Shown: positions 44,467 through 55,668, counted from the first letter of the stretch. The stretch is DNA of 64,000 nt from an uncultured Lachnospiraceae bacterium (GCA_902793335.1 CADBCZ010000002.1:51337-115336), one strand, 5' to 3'. Made by a program: numbers and translations. The notes: generated by a model not told the origin, from the sequence alone.

Positions 44467-45021
44467 CTATTTTCTGCGTTTTTTCTTTAGATGAGTGTCG
44501 ATTGAACGATAAAGTTTAACTGTTAATATTCCTATTAATGAGCCTATGATTGCTGCACACAGAACGTCGGTAGGGTAGTGAACACCTACATATAATCTTG
44601 AAATACCGATAAGAGTTGCAATTATTAGTGCGAAAATGCCATATCTTACAGGCATTGTTTTGAAAATGATAACCGCAACGACAAAGGCGGCTGCGGTGTG
44701 GCCTGATGGAAATGATTTGTCAGAAAACAAAGGTACAATAGCCTTAAAGTTTTTGATGACATCATAGGGGCGCATTCGTCCTACGGCGGGCTTTATCAAA
44801 AGATTGATTATAAGGGCATCAAGAACCAGTCCCAATATACACATGTAACCGGTGCGACGATGCTTTGGTGTCATTAGAAGCAGAATGATTACAAGAATTG
44901 TTATTAGCCCCCAGTCTCCTAAATGAGTAACCGGTATAAAGAATTTGGAAAGGGATGTGTTTCTTATATGCTCCTGAATGTAGACAAGTATATTTGAATC
45001 AAGTTTTTGTATGGAATCCAT
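44467..45021 (-). CDS. PAP2-family membrane phosphatase
   Basis: 184 residues from the ATG at 45021, which has GGAGG eight bases upstream. The frame is open 38 codons further 5' without a ribosome site. PAP2 motifs are present: KPAVGRMRP, PSGHTAAAF and SRLYVGVHYPTD. Five or six membrane helices are evident. Enzymes of this kind dephosphorylate undecaprenyl pyrophosphate or phosphatidic acid; given the cell-wall genes nearby, the first is plausible. It is monocistronic. Confidence 0.88.
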   Translation of the reverse strand: MDSIQKLDSNILVYIQEHIRNTSLSKFFIPVTHLGDWGLITILVIILLLMTPKHRRTGYMCILGLVLDALIINLLIKPAVGRMRPYDVIKNFKAIVPLFSDKSFPSGHTAAAFVVAVIIFKTMPVRYGIFALIIATLIGISRLYVGVHYPTDVLCAAIIGSLIGILTVKLYRSIDTHLKKKRRK

Positions 45022-45183
45022 GGTTATCCTCCGGTGTAAATTATTTGATGAGTAAAGATGTTCTTTAACATAGATGATAGGCTGTAAAAAAGAAAGATAG
45101 AAAAAGAGGTCTTTACCGATAGGTAACAATATCATATATTGTATATTAATGCAATCGTATAAACGTTTATAAAGGAGAAGAAA

Positions 45184-45681
45184 ATGTCAGAAATAGATAG
45201 ATTAAAGGAAATAGTAAGACGGCTTCGTGCAGAGGATGGGTGCCCATGGGACAGGGCACAGACACATTCAAGTCTTAAGGCTGCCTGTGTTGAGGAGGCG
45301 GCAGAGGTTGTGTGCGGGATCAATATATTGGATAGTACGGGAAATGCAGATAATCTTAGGGAAGAACTTGGTGATCTGTTGTTGCAGGTAGTTATGCATG
45401 CTCGTATCGCAGAGGAAGAGGGACTTTTTGATTTTGAAGATGTGGCTGGAACGATAAGTGATAAGATGGAAAGACGTCATCCCCATGTGTTTGCAGGGGT
45501 GGAATATGCTAATGATGAGGAACGACATGCGGCATGGGAAGAGATCAAGAAAGCCGAGAAGGAAGGGAGAGAATGGCAGGAAGAATACCTCTCTAAAGCA
45601 TTTGATGAGTCAAAGGAACTGATAGAGGTTGCTAAGAGGAGAAAAGGGTTTACTAATATAGTTGATGTTGAATCTATGTAA
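45184..45681 (+). CDS. mazG: MazG-family nucleoside triphosphate pyrophosphohydrolase
   Basis: 165 residues. The opening DRLKEIVRRLRAEDGCPWDR and the metal-binding helices VEEAAEVVCG and LREELGDLLLQVVMHA carry the E-E-x-x-E and E-x-x-D ligands. The C-terminal half includes WEEIKKAEK. It hydrolyses NTPs to NMP and pyrophosphate, a house-cleaning role. It is shorter than two-domain E. coli MazG, as is usual in Firmicutes. AAAGGAG precedes the ATG. The type I restriction operon starts about 50 bases downstream. Confidence 0.93.
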   Translation: MSEIDRLKEIVRRLRAEDGCPWDRAQTHSSLKAACVEEAAEVVCGINILDSTGNADNLREELGDLLLQVVMHARIAEEEGLFDFEDVAGTISDKMERRHPHVFAGVEYANDEERHAAWEEIKKAEKEGREWQEEYLSKAFDESKELIEVAKRRKGFTNIVDVESM

Positions 45682-45734
45682 TTGTATAATATTTATAGGT
45701 GGTTATAGATTTGTTTTCCGGAGAAGGTGGTCTT

Positions 45735-48700
45735 ATGAGTAATTTTTCGTTTTTAGAAAGTAAATGGAGTGATCTTTCAAAACTTGGTGAGTTTGCAGAG
45801 AAGTATGTATATTCGGATCCTAATGCATCAATGATTAAGCAGGGAATGTTGTGTGAAACAATGGTGCAGTATATGCTTGCATATGACGGAATCAAAGAAC
45901 CGGAATATGATAATACGCATGCTAATAGGATATCAATTCTGAAAAGGGCGGGATTGCTTCCAAGAGAGATAGATAATTCTCTATACATTTTAAGAAAGAA
46001 AAGAAATGATGCAACACATGCAGGTGCAGATGATAAGGAAACTGCGCTTAGTAATCTGAAGCTTCTATATGAGGTTTGTGTTTGGTTTATGCAGGTGTAT
46101 GGTGATTATGGTTATAAGCCAACAGAATATGAGATGCCAAGAGATAAATCTGTGAGCATTAAAGAGCTTGAGGAGGAAAATGCAAGACTTAAGGAGCGTG
46201 AACACAGTCTTGTTGTTGAAATAGCAAACATACAGAAAATAGGTGAGGAAAATGATAATCGTCGCAGGCAGGCATTTAAGAAGGCTGTTTTTGTTAAGCC
46301 CAATGAAGCCCAGACCAGAGAATTGATTGACGAACAACTTCGCAGAGTGGGGTGGGAAGCTGATACAAAAGAATTAAAATATTCTAAGGGTACAAGACCT
46401 GAAAAAGGAAGAAATATAGCGATTGCGGAATGGCCTACGGATTCAACAACGGGTAATGGCGGTTATGCTGACTATGCGCTATTTCTTGGTGAGAAAATGG
46501 TCGGAATTGTGGAGGCAAAGAAGAAGCATAAGAATGTATCGTCTGTGTTGGATGAGCAGTGTAAGGATTATGCAAAGAATATCAAGGCAGAGCATGAGAT
46601 ATATACAATTAAGAGATATGGTGAATATCTTGTGCCATTCCTATTTGCAACTAACGGACGTGATTATATCAAACAGTATGAGAATATGTCAGGAATATGG
46701 TTCCGCGATGCAAGAAATGATTTCAATGCACCACATGCTCTTTCGGGATGGCCGAGTCCTGAAGGTCTTGCACAGGATCTTGAAAAGGATATTGAGGAAG
46801 CGGACAGGAAGCTTGCCGCAACTGGATATGAGTTGTTAGAAGATCTGGATGGACTCAATCTAAGGTATTATCAGATCGAGGCAATCAGAGCAGCGGAAGA
46901 AGCGATTACAAATCATCAGCGAGAAGTACTTCTTGCGATGGCAACCGGAACAGGAAAGACACGGACTGTTCTTGGAATGATTTATCGTTTTCTTTCGGCA
47001 GGAAGATTCAAACGTATTCTTTATCTGGTTGACAGGACAGCACTAGGTGATCAGACTATGGATACATTTAAGGATGTCAGACTTGAGGATCTTAAATCGC
47101 TTAATCAGTTATACGACATTAAAGATCTTGGAGAGAAGGATTTTGAACGGGACACCAGAGTGCATATTGCTACGGTGCAAAGTCTTGTCAAACGTATATT
47201 ATATAATGAGTCAGAACAGAAACTCGGAGTGTCGGATTATGACCTCATAATAGTAGATGAGGCACACCGTGGTTATATATTAGACCGAGATATGGATGAG
47301 GATGATATATGGTACAGGAATCAGGATGACTTCCGCAGCAAATACAGAGCGGTGATAGATTATTTTGATGCGGTAAAGATTGCGCTTACTGCAACGCCTG
47401 CATTACATACAACGGAGATTTTCGGAACGCCTGTATATACTTATGACTATCGTACTGCCGTTATTGACGGATATCTGTGTGATCATGATGCACCGCATAT
47501 TATCACAACAGAGCTTAGCCGCAATGGAATAACATTTGAAGCAGGAAGTACGGCGCCTGTATATGATCCGGTGACTAATACGGTGATAAACAGTGCAGAA
47601 TTACCGGATGACCTTACATTTGAGGTGGAAGACTTTAATAAGAAAGTAATTAATAAGAGTTTTAATGAGACAGTTCTTGCGGAGATATTTGATAACATTG
47701 ATCCTAATGAGGACGGTAAGACTTTGATATTTGCCGTAAATGATGCCCATGCGGATATGATAACCCAGATACTTAAGGACTTCTACACTGAGAGAGGGGT
47801 TAATGAGGCTGCCGTTATGAAGATTACCGGATCAATAGAAAACGGTAATTCTAAGAAAATTCGTGAGATAATCAAACGTTTCAAGAATGAGAGATTTCCC
47901 AATATTGTGGTTACGGTTGATCTGCTCACTACTGGTATTGATGTAGAGGAGATTGTTAATCTTGTATTCCTTAGACGAATACGTTCAAGAATACTGTTTG
48001 AGCAAATGTTAGGACGCGCAACAAGGCTTTGTCCTAAGATTGATAAGACACATTTTGAAATATATGATGCGGTGGGAATATATGATGCATTAGAAAATGT
48101 TTCTACGATGAAACCGGTTGTTGCTAATGCAAGTACGTCTTTTGATGATCTGTTAAATGGTATGGAAGTAATATTGTCTGATGGCAGTAATGATGAATCT
48201 GATATGCAGCGGGATAGCGACAATAATAGCACACTCTCAGAGCAGAAACTTCAAAACCAGATAGATATGATAATAGCTAAGATGCGCCGTATGCGAAGTA
48301 AAATATCCGAGAATAATCGTGCACAGTTTGCCTCGCTTTGCGGTGGCAGGACGCCGGAAGAATTTATTGATGACATCAGACATCTTCCTACCAATCAGGC
48401 GGTGGACCTTATTAAGAAGAGTAGAGATGCATTTGACTACATGAAGGGTGAACACATAGAACGTCCGGTATTTATCAGTGATAAGAAGGACAGGCTTGTA
48501 TCTCATGAACGTGGTTATGGTGATGCAACCAAACCGGAGGATTACCTAAGAGAGTTTCAGGAGTTCATTGATAATAATATTAATGAAATTGCGGCTCTTA
48601 ATATTGTTGCTACAAGACCAAAGGAGCTTACAAGAAAAGATTTGAAAGAGTTAAGGCTTATACTTGACCGCAATAACTTCAACGAAACAATGCTTAATAC

Positions 48701-49034
48701 CGCATGGAAGGAAATGACCAATGAGGATATAGCAGCGGATATTATCAGTTTTATTAGGCAACGCAGTCTTGGCGATGTTCTTATAAGTAAGAATGACAGA
48801 ATACACAATGCTGTTAAAAAAACAAAGAAAGCCCATCCGGAGCTTAATAAGATGCAGATTAACTGGCTCGACAGAATTGAGGCGTATCTTATGAAGGAAA
48901 CAGTACTTGGTAAGGAATCATTTGATGCAGAAGCATTCAGAAACAAGGGCGGATACAATGCGGTTAATAAGGCATTTGGTGAGAAACTTGACGAGTTCAT
49001 TGAAGAGATAAATGATAATATGTATTCGGCTTAA
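45735..49034 (+). CDS. hsdR: Type I restriction enzyme, R (endonuclease/translocase) subunit
   Basis: 1099 residues from ATG 45735 (GGAGAAGG upstream); the frame is open 12 codons further 5'. A DUF4145-type N-terminus (RKKRNDATHAG) is followed by a nuclease domain with D-E-x-K residues in GYADYALFL and VGIVEAKKKHK (about 255-275). The helicase motor has Walker A MATGTGKTR (about 402), DEAHRG (about 510), a TATPA motif and a TTGIDVEEIV segment. The C-terminal domain binds the methyltransferase core. It starts the hsdR-M-S block; hsdM follows after 106 bases. Confidence 0.95.
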   Translation: MSNFSFLESKWSDLSKLGEFAEKYVYSDPNASMIKQGMLCETMVQYMLAYDGIKEPEYDNTHANRISILKRAGLLPREIDNSLYILRKKRNDATHAGADDKETALSNLKLLYEVCVWFMQVYGDYGYKPTEYEMPRDKSVSIKELEEENARLKEREHSLVVEIANIQKIGEENDNRRRQAFKKAVFVKPNEAQTRELIDEQLRRVGWEADTKELKYSKGTRPEKGRNIAIAEWPTDSTTGNGGYADYALFLGEKMVGIVEAKKKHKNVSSVLDEQCKDYAKNIKAEHEIYTIKRYGEYLVPFLFATNGRDYIKQYENMSGIWFRDARNDFNAPHALSGWPSPEGLAQDLEKDIEEADRKLAATGYELLEDLDGLNLRYYQIEAIRAAEEAITNHQREVLLAMATGTGKTRTVLGMIYRFLSAGRFKRILYLVDRTALGDQTMDTFKDVRLEDLKSLNQLYDIKDLGEKDFERDTRVHIATVQSLVKRILYNESEQKLGVSDYDLIIVDEAHRGYILDRDMDEDDIWYRNQDDFRSKYRAVIDYFDAVKIALTATPALHTTEIFGTPVYTYDYRTAVIDGYLCDHDAPHIITTELSRNGITFEAGSTAPVYDPVTNTVINSAELPDDLTFEVEDFNKKVINKSFNETVLAEIFDNIDPNEDGKTLIFAVNDAHADMITQILKDFYTERGVNEAAVMKITGSIENGNSKKIREIIKRFKNERFPNIVVTVDLLTTGIDVEEIVNLVFLRRIRSRILFEQMLGRATRLCPKIDKTHFEIYDAVGIYDALENVSTMKPVVANASTSFDDLLNGMEVILSDGSNDESDMQRDSDNNSTLSEQKLQNQIDMIIAKMRRMRSKISENNRAQFASLCGGRTPEEFIDDIRHLPTNQAVDLIKKSRDAFDYMKGEHIERPVFISDKKDRLVSHERGYGDATKPEDYLREFQEFIDNNINEIAALNIVATRPKELTRKDLKELRLILDRNNFNETMLNTAWKEMTNEDIAADIISFIRQRSLGDVLISKNDRIHNAVKKTKKAHPELNKMQINWLDRIEAYLMKETVLGKESFDAEAFRNKGGYNAVNKAFGEKLDEFIEEINDNMYSA

Positions 49035-49140
49035 TAGAAAGAAGTTGAAAAGATAATGAAATAATAAGGTGATATTTTAAGTCGGGTTTGGATTAGGAAT
49101 ATCTAACAGTATTTCGTGTAATACAGGAGGATAAAAATAA

Positions 49141-50559
49141 ATGACAAACAATGAGATAGTGGCAAAATTATGGAATCTTTGTAATGTGCTTCGTGATGAT
49201 GGAATAACATATCATCAGTATGTTACAGAGCTTACATATATATTGTTTTTGAAAATGGCAAAAGAGACTGACAGAGAGGAGCAGATTCCTGAAAAGTACC
49301 GTTGGGATGAGCTTGTAAAAAGAGATGGTATGGAATTGAAGAGATTCTATGCAGACCTTCTTAAAGAACTGGGTGATAATTGTAAAGGTCGAATTCAGGA
49401 GATATACAATGGAGCACAGAGTAATATTGATGCGCCTGCCAACTTAAAGAAGATTATTACTAACATAGATGCACTTGACTGGTACAGTGCCAAAGAAGAA
49501 GGTCTAGGTAATTTGTATGAGGGCTTATTGGAGAAGAATGCTAATGAGAAGAAATCCGGTGCAGGACAGTATTTTACACCGAGAGTTCTTATTGATGTTA
49601 TGACAGAGCTTATTGCACCACAGGCAGGGGAGCGTTGTAATGATCCGGCTTGTGGAACATTTGGTTTCATGATAGCGGCAGACAGATATGTGAAAGAACA
49701 TACCAATGATATGTTTGATCTGGATGAGGACGAAATGCATTTCCAGAAGTATGAGGCATTTACCGGTGGTGAGCTCGTTCATGAGACACATAGGCTTGCA
49801 CTTATGAATGCAATGTTACATGACATTGAGGGAAAGATATATCTATGTGATACTTTGTCAAATGAAGGCAAGGTGATGAACGGTTTTGATGTGGTGCTTA
49901 CCAATCCGCCATTTGGTACAAAAAAGGGTGGAGAGCGTGCCACAAGAGATGACTTCACATTTCAGACAAGCAACAAACAGCTTAACTTCCTTCAACACAT
50001 TTATCGCTCTTTGAAAGCTGATGGCAAGGCGAGAGCGGCAGTTGTGTTACCGGATAATGTTCTTTTTGCTGACGGTGACGGTGAGCGTATTCGTGATGAC
50101 TTGATGAATAAATGTAATTTGCACACAGTACTGCGTCTTCCAACCGGAATCTTCTATGCTCAGGGTGTTAAGACTAATGTGTTGTTCTTTACAAGGGGAG
50201 AGAATGATTGCAACAATACAAAAGAAGTATGGTTCTATGACCTTCGTACAAACATGCCGTCATTTGGTAAAACCAATCCGCTGAAGTTGGAGCATTTTGA
50301 TGACTTCAAGAAAGCATATCTTGCAGATGACCGTCATGCAGTAAATGACGAGCGATTTAGCTGCTATACCTATGAGCAGATATCAGAAGAAGGAAAGGCA
50401 CACAGCCTTGACCTTGGACTTATCCGCGACGATTCGGTACTTGATTATGACGACCTTCCCGACCCGATTGAAAGCGGTGAGGTGTGTATCGAGAAGTTAG
50501 AAGAGGCAGTTGATTTACTAAAGAGTGTTGTGAATGAGTTGAAGGCGTTGGAAAAGTAA
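49141..50559 (+). CDS. hsdM: Type I restriction enzyme, M (adenine methyltransferase) subunit
   Basis: 472 residues. The N-terminal helical domain (LWNLCNVLRDDGITYHQYV) is followed by GAGQYFTPRVLIDVM, motif I DPACGTFGF (about 176) and motif IV NPPFG (about 257), the N6-adenine methyltransferase signature. GVKTNVLFF lies near motif VIII. It methylates the site chosen by HsdS and forms the M2S core. AGGAGG lies 13 bases before the ATG. Confidence 0.96.
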   Translation: MTNNEIVAKLWNLCNVLRDDGITYHQYVTELTYILFLKMAKETDREEQIPEKYRWDELVKRDGMELKRFYADLLKELGDNCKGRIQEIYNGAQSNIDAPANLKKIITNIDALDWYSAKEEGLGNLYEGLLEKNANEKKSGAGQYFTPRVLIDVMTELIAPQAGERCNDPACGTFGFMIAADRYVKEHTNDMFDLDEDEMHFQKYEAFTGGELVHETHRLALMNAMLHDIEGKIYLCDTLSNEGKVMNGFDVVLTNPPFGTKKGGERATRDDFTFQTSNKQLNFLQHIYRSLKADGKARAAVVLPDNVLFADGDGERIRDDLMNKCNLHTVLRLPTGIFYAQGVKTNVLFFTRGENDCNNTKEVWFYDLRTNMPSFGKTNPLKLEHFDDFKKAYLADDRHAVNDERFSCYTYEQISEEGKAHSLDLGLIRDDSVLDYDDLPDPIESGEVCIEKLEEAVDLLKSVVNELKALEK

Positions 50560-50605
50560 GATAATTGCAAAAGCTAAATGTATAAATACCGGAGGACTTT
50601 CTGAA

Positions 50606-52000
50606 ATGGCAAAGGGAAAGAAGAAAGAGGAATTAACAATAGAAGAAAAATTGGAGCAGGCTTTAGTTCCACGCGAAGAGTGGCCTTATGAGGTGCCAGA
50701 GAATTGGTGCTGGGTGAGGTTAGGGAGTATTAGTAAAATAATATCAAAAGGGACAACTCCCAAAGGTGGAAGAGAGGCATATGCCCCCGAAGGGGTTAAT
50801 TTTTTACGAATAGAAAATATTAATGATGATGGTTATATATCTCATGAGCATATGGTTATGGTCAAAGAAGATGTACATCTTGGTGTACTTAAACGCTCTA
50901 TACTTCATAAAAATGATATACTTATTTCTATTGCTGGAACGTTGGGGAAAACAGCTATTGTAAGAGAAGTGGATTTGCCAATGAATACAAATCAAGCAGT
51001 TTCATTTGTTCGGTTATCAGATGATAGAATTAATGAAAAATATATAAGATATTCTATTGATAATCCAATAATACAAAGACTATTGTTGTCAAAAACAAAA
51101 GTTACATCAATTCCTAATTTGACTTTAGAAATAATTTCTGATTGTTATGTTCCTTTTGCACCGTTAGCTGAGCAACAACGAATCGTTGACCGAATTGAAA
51201 GTCTGTTTTCAAAACTAGATGAGGCAAAAGAAAAGGCACAGGAAGCACTTGATAGTTTTGAAGAGAGAAAGGCGGCTATTCTTCATAAGGCTTTTTCGGG
51301 AGAGTTGACAAAGAAGTGGAGAGAGGAGAATGGGGTAAGTATTGATACATGGGAGAAGAAAAAAATATGTGATTTTGCAGATGTGAAGGGCGGAAAGAGA
51401 ATTCCTAAAGGAAAATCATTAATAAATGAAAATACAGGTCATCCTTATCTTAAAGCAGGGAATCTAAAAAAGGGAACTGTCATAGATGATGGAATAATGT
51501 TTGTTCCAGATGATGTTTTACCTCAAATAAAGAATTATACTGTAAATGAGGGCGATGTTTATATTACAAATGTTGGCGCATGTATTGGAGATTGCGGGGT
51601 TATACCCCCCAAATATGATGGAGCAAATTTAACCGAAAATGCAGTAAAAATAACCAATCTTAAAAAATGCATAAATTTGTATCTTTCCTATTATATAGCA
51701 TCTAATAATGTGCAACATGAAATAAAAACTAAAATTGCTTCTGCAACATTAGGGAAATTATCTATAGCAAATGTAAAAAGCATTACAGTAAGTTTGCCGA
51801 GCATTAATGAACAAAAAGAAATAATTGATAAGATGGAATCGTTATTAGAAAAATCCGATGAGGCATGCAACTATCTGAATAAAGTTATTTGTTATTTAGA
51901 GGTTATAAAAAAATCTATTCTTGCAAAAGCGTTTCGGGGCGAGTTGGGAACAAACAATATGGAAGAAGAATCACTTGAATTGCTAAAAACTATTTTATAA
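50606..52000 (+). CDS. hsdS: Type I restriction enzyme, S (specificity) subunit
   Basis: 464 residues. Two target-recognition domains (about 20-195 and 245-420) are separated by a helical spacer with EQQRIVDRIESLFSKLDEAK and ending KAAILHKAFSGELTKKWREE. The second domain ends with a similar ILAKAFRGELG tail, so the halves are pseudo-symmetrical. It sets the bipartite DNA target. No inverted-repeat shufflon or second hsdS is seen nearby, so the specificity appears fixed. Confidence 0.95.
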   Translation: MAKGKKKEELTIEEKLEQALVPREEWPYEVPENWCWVRLGSISKIISKGTTPKGGREAYAPEGVNFLRIENINDDGYISHEHMVMVKEDVHLGVLKRSILHKNDILISIAGTLGKTAIVREVDLPMNTNQAVSFVRLSDDRINEKYIRYSIDNPIIQRLLLSKTKVTSIPNLTLEIISDCYVPFAPLAEQQRIVDRIESLFSKLDEAKEKAQEALDSFEERKAAILHKAFSGELTKKWREENGVSIDTWEKKKICDFADVKGGKRIPKGKSLINENTGHPYLKAGNLKKGTVIDDGIMFVPDDVLPQIKNYTVNEGDVYITNVGACIGDCGVIPPKYDGANLTENAVKITNLKKCINLYLSYYIASNNVQHEIKTKIASATLGKLSIANVKSITVSLPSINEQKEIIDKMESLLEKSDEACNYLNKVICYLEVIKKSILAKAFRGELGTNNMEEESLELLKTIL

Positions 52001-52023
52001 GGATAAGGAACGGTGATGTTTGT

Positions 52024-55000
52024 ATGTCTATAAAATTATTTAATAAATTAAATAATAAGTATTTAAGTAATGAAGTTTTGGATGAAAGTCGTAGATACGA
52101 GTCATTAGCTCCATCATCTGATGTTGGAAATGGAGAAGAATATATTGCGGCACTCGAGTGGGCTATTCAACAAGATGATATTACAAATATTGCCGTATCG
52201 GGACCTTATGGCTCCGGAAAAAGTAGTATTATTAAAACATTTTTAAAAAGAAATAAAAACATACCTACATTAAATATTTCACTTGCTGCATTTAATTTAG
52301 AAGAAATGCAAACTGAAGTTGATGGGGATGATAATAAAAAGATAAATAAATTAGATGAAGAAAAGCTTGAGATAGGAATATTAAAGCAGCTTTTTTATAA
52401 GGAATCTTATGAAATAATACCGCAGAGTAGATACAGAAAACTTCATAAAGAGAAATTATCAAGTAATATATTTACCGCTAGTGTAGTAGAGATACTTATT
52501 ATAATCGGTTTATTGTTATTTTTACCAAATATATTTGTCAAGATGGTTGAGCAGATAACCATATTTTTATCGGTTATATTAAATTTTTTTATGATGGATA
52601 ATTTATGTTGTGATAGTTTCCTTTTTGCATTTATTATTTCATGTATACCAGTTGCTTTATTTATATTTAGTATTGCATACTTAATAATGAGAATAAAAAT
52701 AAATTTTTATATAAGTAAAATTAATTTGTTAGATAAAGCTACACTTGAAACAGATGATACATCAAAAGAATCTATATTCAACAAAAATATGGACGAAATT
52801 GTATATTTTTTCGAGGCAACGAAATATAAAATTGTTGTTATAGAAGATTTAGACCGTTTTGATAGTACTAATATTTTTGTAAAATTACGTGATTTGAATG
52901 GAGTAATTAATAATTATACTAAGATAAAAAGAAAAGTGGTTTTCATATATGCAATTCGAGATGATATGTTTGGAGAAGAAGAACGTACTAAGTTTTTTGA
53001 TTTTATAATTCCCATTATACCTTATATAAGTTCAACAAACTCTGGTGAAATAATGCGTGAAAAACTTGGTTTTACAAGTTTTTCAGAAAAAAGTGAATGT
53101 TATGATATATCTGCACAATTTGTATCAATGGTGTCTCCATATATATCTGATATGAGAATACTTACTTGTATATGTAACGAATTTAATATATATAAAAATA
53201 CGTTGAAAAATAATCAGAATTTGAAATTAACTGATGAACATATGTTAGCAATGATTGTATTTAAAAATTTATATCCTAGAGATTTTGCTGAATTAGAAAA
53301 TGGCTATGGTATAGTGAAAATGGCATTTGATAATAAGGAAAAATATATAAAATTAAAATGCGATGATATAGAGTCGGATATAAATAATTACAGGAATAGG
53401 TTGGAAAGAATTAATACAGAGTGCTTAAATAATGTAAGAGAATTAAAAATTATATTCATTTCGCAATTTTTAGATAATAAATTTAATTCTTATGAAATAT
53501 CTGTAGATAATAAAAGAATCAATATAGATAACTTTTTGGATGATAGTTATGATATGACACAATTAAAGAATAAAAAAATCACCTTGTATTATTATGCTGG
53601 ATCATATTATTCATCAAGTATTACGGTTGATCTAAAGGAAAAGAATAAGGATTATGAAGAATTTTTTTCGAGATATTCTAATTTGAAGAATGGTAAGGAT
53701 GAGAGTAAAAACAAGATAAGTATTAATATAGAAAAAAGAGAAAAGGAAATTATGGCTTTACATAAGTATTCTTTAAGTTATCTTATCTCTAAATATGATG
53801 TAGACACACTGTTCGATAAAGATATTCAAAATAATAAATTATTAATATTTCTTCTGCGACATGGTTATATTGATGAGCAGTATGAAGATTATATTAATTA
53901 TTTCCACCCCAATAGTATAACCCATGGGGAAATGAATTTTATTTTGAGTGTTAGGAATTATGAACCTATTGGAGATTACAATTACGAATTGAAAAATATC
54001 TCTAGAATATATGATAGATTGCAAGATTTTGAATTTGGTCAAAAAGAAATATTGAATTATAATTTAGCCGATTATTTGCTAAAAGAGAAAGCAAATTCAA
54101 AAGCGTTTTATGAGTGGATGGGACAGTTATCGAATCATTCACAGACAAGTATGGATTTTATTAAGGCTTATGTGGAAAGAGGCAGAAACCTTTCGTTGTT
54201 TATTAGATATTTATGCAAAGAAAATGGAGAGTATTGGAAAGATATTATTGAGGCAGATGATTTTTCTCTGGATAGCCAATATAAGTATTTTCTATTGATG
54301 ATTGAATATGCAGACATAGAGGATGTATTAAAGCAGAATATTATAAAAGGAAGTGATTTGGGTATAGTATATGATTTTGTTATAAGTATGCCGGATATAT
54401 TACAAAAAATGAAATATATTAATGTTTCGCGACAGAAAGCATTGATACAAAGTCTTGATATTCATTTTTCTAATGTTGAGATTGAAGGGATATCAGATGA
54501 ATTGCTGCAAATGATTTTTGACGATGCTTATTATGTTATTAATAGAACTATGATTCAAAGAATATTTGAATGGAAACACGCAGAAAACATAGATGATTTG
54601 AATAAGGCCAATTACACATCAATAAAAAAATTGGAATATGATTCTTTGCTGGAATATGTTCATTCAGACTTTATGCAATATGTTAGAGATTTGATAATAA
54701 TATCCGAAGATAATACAGAAGAGTCAATGGAAGCAGTTGAGGATATTTTGGAAAGATTGGTATCAGAAGATGTTGAATTATGTATTGAGGTTTTGAAAAA
54801 GGAACATACATATTGGGAAAATATTGGTGAGTGTTGTGATGGTGTTGAAGAGGAATCAAGTTCAAAGCAAATCAAAACAGTTTGGAGTTTTTTACTCCGA
54901 AACAAATGTGTAGCTCCAACGTGGAATAATTTTAGCACATATTATAATAGGTATGGTCTAGCAAATGCGCTAGTGGAATTTGTGAATTCTAGCATTGATG

Positions 55001-55668
55001 AGTTGTTATCAGATGATTATTCTAATTTATCTGAAGATGTTAAATTTGAATTACTACAATCAGAATTATCAGCAGATACCTTCGAAAAATACATTACTAA
55101 TATGCCTATGGATAGTTTTAATGGTAAGTTGGAAGAATTTGAGGATGAAAAGATATTAATTATGATTAGTAATAATTTTATACCATTTAACAAAGCTTAT
55201 TTTACAGAATTATCAACTATATCACCAGACTTGAGATTATTATATATTAAATGTAATAAAGAACAGTTTTTTGAAATGATGAATGGATTGAAAATAACAA
55301 ATGCAGAATTGATTGATCTTTTAAATGGTAGTGACTTTAACAATATTGAAAAAGAAAAGTTGGCAAGCTGTATAACTGTTGATATGGTTAATACGGATTT
55401 GGCATTAGTGATAAGTAATATAACTTGCAATGTGTCAAAAGATATTGTCGAAGCAGCTTGGGATATTTTAGAAGAAGAAAAAAAATATCAGTTATTATTA
55501 AATCACATTAATGTATATAAAGATAATGAGCTTGCATTAAAATTCAAAGAACTCAATCATGTATATCATGGATTGGCTGATAGAGATAGAAGACATAAGG
55601 TTACTTTATATTATGATAATTATAATTATATAGGATGGGTTAGGAAGGATACTAGTATAACTGGTTGA
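52024..55668 (+). CDS. YobI-like membrane P-loop NTPase (KAP-related), 1214 aa
   Basis: The N-terminus matches YobI-type NTPases: EYIAALEWAIQQDDI leads to Walker A VSGPYGSGKSSI (about 58-69) and PTLNISLAAFN. Two strong membrane helices lie at about 151-180 and 195-222, inserted in the NTPase domain as in KAP proteins. Walker B is KIVVIEDLDRFD (about 268-279). The remaining 850 residues are helical, acidic and Asn/Lys-rich, unassigned. Base composition is more AT-rich than the preceding hsd genes, suggesting separate origin. It starts 23 bases after hsdS stop. The role is unknown; the context suggests defence at the membrane. Confidence 0.82.
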   Translation: MSIKLFNKLNNKYLSNEVLDESRRYESLAPSSDVGNGEEYIAALEWAIQQDDITNIAVSGPYGSGKSSIIKTFLKRNKNIPTLNISLAAFNLEEMQTEVDGDDNKKINKLDEEKLEIGILKQLFYKESYEIIPQSRYRKLHKEKLSSNIFTASVVEILIIIGLLLFLPNIFVKMVEQITIFLSVILNFFMMDNLCCDSFLFAFIISCIPVALFIFSIAYLIMRIKINFYISKINLLDKATLETDDTSKESIFNKNMDEIVYFFEATKYKIVVIEDLDRFDSTNIFVKLRDLNGVINNYTKIKRKVVFIYAIRDDMFGEEERTKFFDFIIPIIPYISSTNSGEIMREKLGFTSFSEKSECYDISAQFVSMVSPYISDMRILTCICNEFNIYKNTLKNNQNLKLTDEHMLAMIVFKNLYPRDFAELENGYGIVKMAFDNKEKYIKLKCDDIESDINNYRNRLERINTECLNNVRELKIIFISQFLDNKFNSYEISVDNKRINIDNFLDDSYDMTQLKNKKITLYYYAGSYYSSSITVDLKEKNKDYEEFFSRYSNLKNGKDESKNKISINIEKREKEIMALHKYSLSYLISKYDVDTLFDKDIQNNKLLIFLLRHGYIDEQYEDYINYFHPNSITHGEMNFILSVRNYEPIGDYNYELKNISRIYDRLQDFEFGQKEILNYNLADYLLKEKANSKAFYEWMGQLSNHSQTSMDFIKAYVERGRNLSLFIRYLCKENGEYWKDIIEADDFSLDSQYKYFLLMIEYADIEDVLKQNIIKGSDLGIVYDFVISMPDILQKMKYINVSRQKALIQSLDIHFSNVEIEGISDELLQMIFDDAYYVINRTMIQRIFEWKHAENIDDLNKANYTSIKKLEYDSLLEYVHSDFMQYVRDLIIISEDNTEESMEAVEDILERLVSEDVELCIEVLKKEHTYWENIGECCDGVEEESSSKQIKTVWSFLLRNKCVAPTWNNFSTYYNRYGLANALVEFVNSSIDELLSDDYSNLSEDVKFELLQSELSADTFEKYITNMPMDSFNGKLEEFEDEKILIMISNNFIPFNKAYFTELSTISPDLRLLYIKCNKEQFFEMMNGLKITNAELIDLLNGSDFNNIEKEKLASCITVDMVNTDLALVISNITCNVSKDIVEAAWDILEEEKKYQLLLNHINVYKDNELALKFKELNHVYHGLADRDRRHKVTLYYDNYNYIGWVRKDTSITG